Positions 22,811-32,500 of a stretch of DNA of 64,000 bases are shown here, piece after piece. The stretch comes from Hemicordylus capensis. Its lineage: Eukaryota > Chordata > Lepidosauria > Squamata > Cordylidae. Below the pieces are notes generated by a model that saw only the letters and a list, made by a program, of their open reading frames with translations, was not told the origin of the DNA and searched no databases. The stretch spans positions 15,092,501 to 15,156,500 of the forward strand of contig NC_069662.1 of assembly GCF_027244095.1 (NCBI RefSeq), written 5' to 3'. Both the position numbers and the translations under genes were made by a program. How positions within the stretch are numbered: the stretch's first letter is position 1; each line of letters starts with the position of its first letter.

Positions 22811-23190
22811 ACATTATGGAATTGGCAGCCTCATAAGATATTGTGAATGCCATTGGCTTAGAAGGCTTTAAAAGGGGATAAATTAAATTATCAAAGGAAA
22901 GATCTGCCAATGGCTGTTAACTATGAACACTCAATAAAATTTCCAGATTCAGAAGGCATGTGCCATAGAATGGTTGGGGCGGGGGGGGGCAGCAATAGAG
23001 GAGGTGGGCATGCCTGGCCTATGAGCTTCCTGCAGTCAATTGGCTGGCCACTGGAGTAAGCAGGATGATGAAATAAATGGGTCTTTGATCTGATCCAACA
23101 GGGCTCCTAGAATTTTCTTTAGCAAAAGCAACAGAGGTGATTGTGAGAGGTAAATGGAGCCTCCATGCACAGAGCCAGTATACCTCTAAA

Positions 23191-23330
23191 TACTAGATCA
23201 GGGGTTTCCAACCTTGTATCCCCAGATGTTGCTGGACTACAACTCCCAACACAGGAGTTGGCCGAAGGCCATTGTGACTGAGTATGATGGAAGTCTAACA
23301 ACATCTGGGGATACAAGGCCGGGAAACACC
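23191..23330. mobile_element. hAT-type MITE, palindromic
   Basis: Arms CCTTGTATCCCCAGATGTTG and CAACATCTGGGGATACAAGG are exact inverses near 23210-23320. Confidence 0.8.
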
Positions 23331-23607
23331 CCACCCCCTCCGCCCCCTGTTCTAGGTGATGGGGGGAAGAAATTACACAGAAGGGCAATCCTATTCTTGC
23401 CCCACTCCTGCGCTTCCCAGAACCATCTACTGTTCCTCTCCAGTACTGACTGAATGCTATTCTAGACAGATCATGGCTAGATCCAGCAAGACAGTGGGTA
23501 AGAAGAAGAGGCCAGATTCTGTGGCTGCTTCAAAGTAATCACATTTGTTTTCTGTACATGGAGGCTCTATTTAGCTCTCACTAATAACAATCTTGAAGCC
23601 AACTAAT

Positions 23608-23854
23608 GGTGCAGCGGGGAAATGACTTGCCTAGCGAGCAAGAGGTTGCTGGTTCAAATCCCCAATGGTGTGTTTCCCAGAATATGGGAAACACCTATAT
23701 CAGGCAGCAGTAATATAGGAAGATGCTGAAAGGCATAATCTCATACTGCACGAGAGATGGCATTGGTAAACCCCTCCTGTATTCTACCAAAGAAAACCAC
23801 ATGGCTCTGAGGTTGCCAGGAGTCGACACCGACTCGACGGCACAACTTTACTTT
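23608..23854 (+). mobile_element. Sauria-type tRNA-derived SINE
   Basis: Full-length-looking copy: tRNA-like head with B-box GGTTCAAATCCCC, body GGAAGATGCTGAAAGGCATA, tail GTCGACACCGACTCGACGG followed by CACAACTTTACTTT. It lies in the region between PRF-B coding exon 1 and its putative non-coding exon. Confidence 0.8.
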
Positions 23855-24467
23855 GATTGATTGACTAAGTGCCATCAAATCAGTGTCGACTCTTAGCGAC
23901 CACATAGATAGATTCTCTCCAGGATAACTTTACTTTAATAACAATCTCAGCAGCTTCACATGCTAGCTTCCTCTTGAAATCCTTTGCTTGAAGTAGAGTA
24001 ACTTAAAGGTAGGCACCAGAAAGTCCGAGGAAAGTGAAATGCTCTTCTGCTCTTGCTCTATAAATGTTGGCATTCTGAATGTCTCTTTGATTTGAGTTCA
24101 TTTAGTATGGAAACCTACAGTCGAGCGTAAGAAAACAGCAGAAAGGGGCTGTGGGCAACTGGGAGTGTATATCATGAGAGTGCTTATACAGCTGAATGGA
24201 CCCTTGATAGGTGGCCTCTGGATCTGCACCTCTGTTTGGTGGTCCTCCATTGCTAGTGAGTAGACGTTTCAGGCTGGGGGCTGTCTGCATTAGAAAGGCA
24301 AGCCTACCATCCCAAGTCCTGCATTAGGAAATACTGACTGAGGGCACTCTTTGACAAGCCATCCGGCCCCTTTAACCTGGAATAAGCAGGTTGCACAGAC
24401 TGAGAATCCCCTCATGGTGTCTGACTTTCTTTGGAGCTCCATGGAAATGGAGTATGACAGCACCATT

Positions 24468-24700
24468 TAAGCATGTCTCCTTTTAATGTGGTGACTCTCT
24501 TATGTTTAGTAGAGAGAGAACAATGGCCCCTATCCAACCCCCGCACAGCCTCTCTCCAGTGACAGTTGCTGGTGACTACCCTGTGTTTCTTTTTAGATTT
24601 TGAGCTCTTTGGGGACAGGGAACTATCTCATTATTATTCCCCTTCTATGTAAACCACTTTGAGGACTTTTTGTTGAAAAGTGCATATAAATATTCATAGT
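24468..24700 (+). repeat. Family R repeat
   Basis: GTGGTGACTCTCTTATGTTT, TTTGAGCTCTTTGGGGACAG and GTAAACCACTTTGAGGAC match the family R consensus. Confidence 0.65.
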
Positions 24701-25421
24701 AACAATTCGCACGTGATGCACATTTTGCCAGTGAAGCAAAACGTGCTGAGAGCTGTCGCTAATCAACAAGGAGGTTGATAGCTAATTTAACTGAGAGCTG
24801 TAGCTCATAATCAACAAGGAGGTTTCCTGTCATCATCTCTGCTGGGCTTGTTCTCTGGTAAATTCACTCCTGGGTAACCAGTTTAACATTGTCCACAAGC
24901 TAGTACATGTTGCGGTAAGAGGACATTAAGTAATTGCAGAGGAGCCAGAAGATGAATACAGAGAGCTTAACAGGTTGTATCCAAAGGAAGTGAATCCTGA
25001 CCGTGATTTTCTGTGGGACTTAGGACAAACTTTCTTTCACTACAACTCAACCTCTTATACTGGTGAAAGAGATTACATCATACAAAAAGGCAGCACAGGG
25101 AGGGCAGAGAATTCAGACCCTTGAGAATTTCAGCTCTCACAAAAACTGTAGAGAGTTGAATGAGGAGGAATGAGGAAGCCTGCTGAAATCTAGGGTTGGA
25201 GGGGTCCTGGAAGTGGCTGGAGGCCGAAGAGATCTCCGGATATCTGGGGGAGGGAGGGAGGCATCAGTATCTTACATAATTGACTTTCTTCCCATTACCA
25301 GCAAAAGCAGAACAAATGATAGAGGTCACTGAACCTGGTTTCACTCCCTTCCTCCCTCCACTAATTCCCAACACATAGAAATCAAACTAACATGCCTCTG
25401 TATCCCTCCACATATACATAC

Positions 25422-25495
25422 CTTTGGCAGTAGAGAGAGGGAAGCAGGCTGCAGGGCTTCCTTGTGTGTCAGTCTAATTGAGAGCTGTGTGTGTG
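25422..25495 (-). other. PRF1-like: Putative non-coding exon 1 of PRF-B
   Basis: On the minus strand, ACTGCCAAAG|GTATGTA forms a strong donor with the exon ending at 25422. The same exon end and donor recur in the paralogous block at 44158, so it is conserved although non-coding. Mammalian PRF1 also begins with a non-coding exon. The 5' end is a guess. Joining to the coding exon at about 22541 would give an intron of about 2.9 kb. Confidence 0.5.
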
Positions 25496-25640
25496 TGTGT
25501 GTGTGTGTCTCAGTGACAGGATGTAGCAGTATTGAGGGGGGAAAGAGAAACTCAACCTCAACCGTGACAGTTGCTACTCAAAGAAGGCAAATGGACGAAA
25601 GGTGTGATTCTGAGATTTCCACTCACCATAAGCACACTGG
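25496..25640 (-). promoter_or_regulatory. Putative PRF-B promoter with ETS and T-box sites
   Basis: Two motifs are shared with the copy near 44.3 kb: GACAGGATGT (25515-25524, ETS core GGAT) and AGGTGTGA (25600-25607, a consensus T-box half site). ETS factors and T-bet/Eomes drive perforin in mammals. The motif match and its conservation between duplicates are seen; the function is inference. A (TG)n run lies between exon and ETS site. Confidence 0.45.
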
Positions 25641-25718
25641 AGAGTGGGATGTTCATTACGCTGAAATTTCCACTCATAAGCACACTGGAGAGTGGGATGT
25701 CCCCTGCTAACTGAACAA

Positions 25719-25985
25719 AGAGCACCTTTTAAAAGTGGCGATTCTCTGTATTTAGCAGGGGGAGAGCAACTGGCCCTATCCATCCCCAGCACAGCATCCC
25801 TTCAATGGCTGTTGCTGGTGGCTGTCTTATGGGGGTTTTTTGGGGGGGGGGTTAGGTTGTGAGCCCTTTGGGAACAGGGAGCCATTTTATTTATTTATTT
25901 ATAAATTTATTGATTTTATAAATTTATTTATGTAAACCTCTCTGGTTTACTTTTGTTGAAAAGGAGTATATAAATATTCATCGTA
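25719..25985 (+). repeat. Family R repeat
   Basis: TTTAGCAGGGGGAGAGCAAC, then GTGAGCCCTTTGGGAACAGG, then TTTGTTGAAAAGGAGTATAT, with an internal TTTATTTATT-rich stretch. Confidence 0.7.
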
Positions 25986-26049
25986 TTCATATATTTATTA
26001 CTGTGAGCATCATTATTCACATCTCTGCTAAAGACTCTTGATACAGACC

Positions 26050-26570
26050 TGCAGTCAGCCCTTCGTTTCTGAGCCACATTTATCCAAGCTTCTTTTCAGT
26101 GCCTTGGCCCAAAGCAGTAATTATAACCTGCCTTGCCATGGTAAGCCTACAAAAGATACTAGTCCACATGACTTTTCCCTAGCCTGGCTGCCTGCAGCAT
26201 ACAAATATTAGGTCACATGTGGCAGTTCAAAAGCTTGAAAAGCCTGGTTAGGGTTAGGGTATTTCTCTGTGTGCTAGACATAGCTCGATTTCCTGAAGAG
26301 TCAGAGAGAGGTCAGTGCTATAACCGGTGTCTGTACCTTCTGTCCTGGAGGCTCTTCCTTCCCATCCCAGATGAGCCAAAGTGGTGTGCCCCATGCCAGC
26401 ACCTGGCAAGGTTAGCAACTGTCTAGGGCCCATGCAAGCACCCCCCCAAAACTTAGAATCAGCCTTGGAGAGGGGTTTGTATCATTTAGTGAGAAAGGAA
26501 ACACACCCTGCTAAGAGGTATCTTCCACTTTCCCCGTGTTATAGGGCCAAGCCATGGGACATTAAAAAGG
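26050..26570. other. Duplicated block upstream of PRF-B
   Basis: Two sub-blocks are paralogous to 44440-44640 and 45260-45490. Shared strings include GTCCACATGACTTTTCCCTA (26163) and CTGGAGGCTCTTCCTTCCCA (26345). The order and spacing match the PRF-B promoter side. No gene is recognised in it. Confidence 0.6.
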
Positions 26571-26587
26571 TTCTAGGAGATAAGATC

Positions 26588-26720
26588 TCGGCTCGGTAGT
26601 AAAGCACATGCTTTGCATGCAGACAGGTTCAGTCCCCAGGATCTGCAGGTAGGGCTGGGAAAGACCCCTTTCTGAAATTTAGAGCCACTGCTGAGCTAGA
26701 GGGATAGGAGCTGAGAACGG
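26588..26720 (+). mobile_element. Family-T tRNA SINE fragment
   Basis: CTCGGTAGTAAAGCACATGC, TTTGCATGCAGACAGG and GTAGGGCTGGGAAAGACCCC match the head and body of family T. The 3' part is missing. Confidence 0.65.
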
Positions 26721-27080
26721 CCCTCTGCAGGGGCAGAGCCACCATTGGGCGGGCGGGTGCAAAGAACCCATGCTGTGCCCAATCAGGGGCCATGGGTGCC
26801 CTGATGTCAGACGCCGGGGTGTTATTTTGGTCCCATTGGGACCGCATTTTGTTGGCAGTGTGGCTGGAGCGACTCTCCCTGCCTTAAAGGTAGGGAGAGC
26901 CGCTCCTGGTCCCACTGCCAATGCAGCGAGGCTGATCAATCTCCCCCGCAATCAGGGCCGCGCGGGGGACAGTGGGGAACAGCTGCTTCTTCCCACTGAA
27001 GTCTCTGAGCTCTAAATAATCTTTGTCCAGCCGGGATGCATGGCATCTCAGCTCACAAGCAGAAAGTTCCTTCATGAAGC

Positions 27081-27125
27081 TTCTTCCTCTTCCTCTTCCT
27101 CTTCCTCTTCCTCTTCTTCTTCTCC
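27081..27125. repeat. (CTTCCT)n microsatellite
   Basis: Hexamer-like CTTCCT tract of about 45 bp. Confidence 0.9.
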
Positions 27126-27434
27126 CCAGCCTCCTTCTGCTCCCCTTGCAGTAGCACAGGTAGAGAGAGGCAGAAAGAGAGAAAGCTGCACAAAAGCTTC
27201 AGTGAAATTCTTTAGCCCCTTCTCTCCATGACAAGCCACCTGAGATGACTGCTTCTTAACCCTCCAGTACTCGCTCTTCTGGCAAGAAGGTGCTGTGGTT
27301 CATTCCCACAGGGAGGTGGCAACTCAGAAGCAGAAGCAGTAGCAGCAGCAGTAACGAACAGGTGCCTAGCTAAGTGTCACATCACCTCTCATTCCCCACT
27401 TTCGAGGGACACATTCCTCTCTAGAAACATTGTG

Positions 27435-27715
27435 TCGCCGATCTTGCTCTGCACACTCTCCCTCCCCTCTTGTTCCCTCTGTCAAACGAACAACAACAAC
27501 CAAAAAAGGATCTCTCGCCTGTGATTGGTTGGAGAAAAAATCCAGAGCAAGCTGTAGGAACGCACACAGGGAAAAGATTGCAGGGATTGCAGAGAGGAGC
27601 CCACCCCATGTGGAGTGTCCCATTTAATCCCTGAATTAAACATCTTGCGAATCTGCTGAGAGGCAGATTTGCTCTTCAGATACCCCAGGGCATGAAGGCA
27701 TGTGTGAATAACTCC
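27435..27715. other. Duplicated block Y
   Basis: Paralogous to 36950-37215. Shared strings include GTGATTGGTTGG, GTAGGAACGCACA, and AATTAAACATCTTGCGAATC with CTCTTCAGATACCCCA. It holds an inverted CCAAT box (GATTGG). It may be part of the perforin duplication unit or an unrecognised repeat. Confidence 0.5.
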
Positions 27716-27830
27716 CAGGAAGCAGAAATGAGCCCAGTGGAGACCCTAGAGCAGTGTTCTTCATTGTAAGGCCTGGAGGCCAGAGGTAGCCCTCCTCAAC
27801 CCTAAGTGTAGCCCGCTAATTGCCACTAAA

Positions 27831-28061
27831 AGCCAGTGTGGTGTAGTGGTTAGAGTGCTGGACTAGGACCGGGGAGACCCGAGTTCAAATCCCCACTCAG
27901 CCAAAATACTAGCTGGGTGACTCTGGGCCAGTCACTTCTCTCTCAGCCTAGCCTACTTCACAGAGTTGTTGTGAAAGAGAAACTTAAGTATGTAGTACAC
28001 CACTCTGGGCTCCTTGGAGGAAGAGCGGGATATAAATGTAATAATAATAATAATAAATAAT
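27831..28061 (+). mobile_element. MIR/CORE-like SINE
   Basis: Intact head AGCCAGTGTGGTGTAGTGGT, core GGGTGACTCTGGGCCAGTCA, tail GAGCGGGATATAAATGTAAT with (AAT)n. It separates the PRF-B and PRF-C units. Confidence 0.85.
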
Positions 28062-28191
28062 GGACCTGTGTAAAATTTTGACCAAAGCTGAATATTCGGC
28101 ACAGTCCTTAGCACCATGTGGAGATGACAATTCTAATCATGCTGTGCTGGGAGGGGGTAAATTTACGGGAAAATGAGCCCTCTTCGGAACA

Positions 28192-28265
28192 TAGGAAGCT
28201 GCCATATAGCGAGTCAGACCATTGGTCCATCTGGCTCAGTATTGTCCACACAGGCTGGCAGTGCT
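28192..28265 (-). mobile_element. Family-T SINE 3' fragment
   Basis: On the minus strand it holds only the 3' module: GGACAATACTGAGCC, then AGATGGACCAATGGTCTGAC and GCAGCTTCCTATGT. Confidence 0.65.
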
Positions 28266-29290
28266 TTCCTCCTAGAACTCTGAAGCATATCTCTTAAAGG
28301 GCCCTCCAAGCACTGGGGAAAGGGCACTACAGTGCAGAAGGCAGCAGAAGGAGAAATGGCTCCCATATCAAAAGAGGTATGTTTGTTTTTTGGCCAAAGT
28401 GGCCCCTGATTGAAAAATAGAGAAGCTCACTGCCCTAGTTTGTGGGGAGCATAAAGTGCTCTTTGCAATGAGAACAGGGGTGTTATCAGTGTGTCCTTAT
28501 GTTCACCTGTAAAACACTGTAGGATATGCCTTGACAAGGGATGGTTTGGGTTGGAGAAGGGGTGAGAAGGAATCAACCTTTCCCCTGCTAACCATTCTTC
28601 CCCTGAACTGCTTTTACGCATGCCAGTGTGGAACATTGCAGTGGTCAGGCAGTAGGATGGGGGAATTTCAGGGAGAAAGTGACTTGGGACTTGCAGGGAA
28701 AGGGCTAAGCACTCCCTTCCCCTCTTAGATCAGATGGCCCCGTCCTCCTGAGGATGGTGTGCAATGGAGAAAGTGACATCCTGAGAGTGCCATGTACCCT
28801 GCCCCTAACTCCCAGCACTGAAAATCAGGGTTTGAGGTAGCCCAAGTTCAAGTGAAACCCTGATTGAATGGGAGAGAGAGGCTGGGTAGGGTGGTTGGCT
28901 GAAGTCTGAGTGTTCTGCAGCTGGAGAAACAACGATTTTGAGAATTACCGTTTTCATGTTTGTTATTAGGTTTCTAGCTTTCATGGCAAGAAAGATTACT
29001 TGAAGCATGTGAAGCTTGAAATGTCATAGGATGGAAGCCCAGGGAAGTTGTTGAATTATCAAAAGGTCAGAGAATGTGGTTTTAGCAGAGGTGCAGCTAC
29101 AGTTGAATGGGGCAGGGGCAGAGGAGCATATGTCCCTGGGCCCCTGAGGGAGGAGGGCCTGCTGGCTGGGTGACAGCTTACTTCTGGAGGCCCTCTACAT
29201 CCCTAGATATTAGGGTCCTGCATAAAACCACATGCCCCTTTCTTTTCCATGAGTGACCAAGTACAATGATGCAACACAATCAAGCATGTG
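28266..29290. other. Intergenic DNA 3' of PRF-C, nothing recognised
   Basis: No supported gene or known repeat. It spans the interval between the PRF-C poly-A signal and the SINE remnants. Confidence 0.4.
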
Positions 29291-29302
29291 TAAATATTCC
29301 AC

Positions 29303-29308
29303 TTTATT
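29303..29308 (-). other. PRF-C poly-A signal AATAAA
   Basis: Minus-strand AATAAA, 237 bp past the PRF-C stop codon, in sequence homologous to the PRF-B 3' end. Confidence 0.65.
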
Positions 29309-29544
29309 CCAGCCGGCATTCTTGGTACAGAATGTGGCTTACCTTGGGCAGAAGCAAAACTCGAAAGTTCAGAGTATATACTGGTGGAAACAAGCAATAA
29401 TCTATTATCACTCTGCAGACTAATGCGTGTATTGCATGTGGCATAAGCTGTGCCAGAGCCATCTCTGATTGGAGATGGGCTGCAACTTTGGCAAATTAAA
29501 TGGTATCTGGTGGGGAAGAAGCAGAGCTGTGCTACTTGATGCCA

Positions 29545-32500
29545 TCAGGGGGTCTTTGGCTTCTCAGTATCTGCTTTGCCCATACGTTGCAAGAGGGCAC
29601 CCACATATCTTGGCTGCTGAGGGATATAATCCAAGCAGTACTGGCCACCCAAGTGGGGGCCACAGACCAAGTGGTACTTGAAATCGAGCCGTCCATGGTT
29701 CAAATAACAGACTTTGCTTTTAGGTTCTCCAGATTCTAGGGCCACATCGCATGATCCCAGAAGGTCATCATCCCATTTGTTGTCTTCATCCCAGACTTGA
29801 ACTCGGAGCTTGCTTGTCTCTCCCATGATCTGGACATTTCCCAAATCAATGTGGGTGTTCCATACTGGGTTGTTGTTGTTCCATACGGTGGATGTCTGCA
29901 TCATCCTCTTTTCGAAAAACACCTTGACATAGGCATCCGTACTGGTAAAATAGTCCCCCCACAAACCATGGGCACGTTGAATCGTCACCGTCAGCTTGGC
30001 CATGCCTCGCTGTCGTGAGCAACACATGGAGTTGGTGGTGCCATCACTCGGACACACACAGGAACAGGGGTCCCGGGCACTGCGTTGGGTCCCTGGTGGG
30101 CAAGGCTGGGTGCAGTTCCTCCACATGGCTCTTTCTCTCACGTACTCGCTCACCGCCTGCCGCAAGCCCTCTCTCCTGGGGTCCTCTTTGGCCACCAAGG
30201 TGTGGATGGGCTCTAAGGAGTAGGAGACCAGGCCAGGCATGGATTTCAGGCCTTCCACCCACTCTTTGAAAATTTCCGTGCCCTGGCTATCAGAAAAGAG
30301 CAGGTCTATGTGGCTGTTCCCACCCACAATCTCCAGCTGGCGTTCATTGTACTTCTTGTGGAAGCTGCCCTTGAACCTCTGTTTTTGTTTCTGCTCTTCA
30401 CATTTCTGGTAGGCCGCATCTGCCTTTCCTTTGCCAGAACCAATGCTGACGGCTGCCTCTATGCTCAGGCAGTCTTTGACCTCATCGGCATTCACCCCAT
30501 CCAGCACCGTCTCACACACCCTCACGGCCGTCACTTCCCTCACGCGTCCTCCCAAGTGAAGCTGTGTTATAAAGTGAGTCCCAAAGGTTCCAATCAGCTG
30601 CCGGTATTCCAACTGTGTGCTCTTGTGGTATTTTTCGGGGAGAATCTTCACAGCGTGTCTGAAATGCTCGTTAAGTGGTCGGCGATGGCCAATACGGAAC
30701 CTATAAAAGAAACAGGAAGTCCGTTCAGAGAGATGAAAGAAAATGGTTATTGGCTTTTGCATACAATTTTGTTTTGGGGTTGGTTATCAGTGCATTATAA
30801 TTCTGAGAAGAACATAATGCCCAGCCAAAGATCTACCAAGCCTATCTAGCCTGGCATCGGGGCGTAGCTAGGGAAGAGTGGGCCCATGTTCTCCCCTCTC
30901 TCCAGTGGCCCCTTGGAGTGAGGGAGATAATGAAGAAAATAGGGAGGGGTGGGGCTGGAGGGCCCTCAGGAGCTGGACAGCCTGGGTTCTTTGAACCCAC
31001 CCACTCAATTATAACTACGCCCCTGCCTGGCATTTTTGTTTTCAGCAGTAGCCTGCCTGATCCCTCAGGAAGCTCACAAGCAGAACATGCTAGAACTTGT
31101 TGTTCGTCGCCAATATCTGGTAGTTACACGTACAGTGTCTCTGAATAAGGAGGGTCTATCTGTAACTCTTATTATCATTGATGGATGGATCCTTCATGGG
31201 TTTGTCAAATCATTCATTCATTTAACATATTTGTATACCACCCCAAACCCAAGCCTCTGGGTGGTTTATAGGGATGTGCGAAACGTTTTGGACACAAAAC
31301 GTTTTGTACCCCAAACAGCCTGTTTCAGGTAGACAAAACAAAACACCCATTTTCCAGATCCAAAAGTTTTGTATACAAAACAAAACGTCCCTGTTTCGGC
31401 TACAAAACGTTTTGTTGTTTCGGATCTCCATTTTGTGGTGATCTCTGAGTCAGTCTCCATTTTGTGTTTGACATCTCTTTGAATTTCCCACCCTTCCAGC
31501 GTTCTGATCAGTGACCTAAATCATGGGCTGACCTGCTGACAATTCCCTCCTTGTTCCCCATTGGCTCTTTTGCTTCTTCCCACTCTTTACTGACCCCACA
31601 TTGGCCAGGGAAAGGGTTGCTAACCCATGGGGTGCTGGGTTCTGCTGTTTCTGTGGTGTTCTGAGTGTAGATTCTCTGGTAGCATATGAGAATGGATTCT
31701 TGTTTTTCACTGAAAATCCCATATGCTACCAGAGAATCTACAATGAACACCTCAGAAACAACAAAACCCAGTACCCCACAGGCTTGTGGGTATGGGGGTG
31801 GTTGGCACCCTATGTGCACTATACAACTCCTCGCTCTGGGTAACCCCAGTGCCCCCCAAGTGGAATTATGGGGCTGCTGAAACCTCCATTATTCCCTATG
31901 GGAGAAATCTTAAAGACACGTACACTTCAACAAATCACAAAAGATCAGCCCTTTGCCCAATTCCTTTGAAATAATTCTGGAAGTTTCCTTGCCCCCATTG
32001 GGCACTACCACCCACCACACTCTGCTCTGGGTCATTCCTTTCCCCTTGATTTGAAGCGATACATTTGCTGGAATCCCCATTATTCCCTATGGGAAAATTC
32101 TTAAAGATGTGTAAACTTAAAAAAAAAAATCACCAAAAAATCAGCCCTTTGCCTAATTCCTTTGAAATTTGGGTGGTAGCTTCCACCCATTGTACACTAC
32201 CACCACCACCTACTCATTTTGCCCTGGGACCCTTTTTAAAAATCCAAATCGATTCAGATTCGGAAAATTTGGCTACAAAACAAAACAGGGCTGATTCAGA
32301 TTTAGAAAATTTGGGTACAAAACAAAATGGGGATATTTTGATTCGGATACAAATCAAAACAAGAAAATTCCAAAATGCACACTCCTAGTGGTTTACAACA
32401 AAACAATGTGAACAAAAAATAAAAAGGTTAAAACATTACAATAATTTAAACTTTAAAACAATGTTAAAACTACTAAAACAAACAACAAACCATGAAAACA

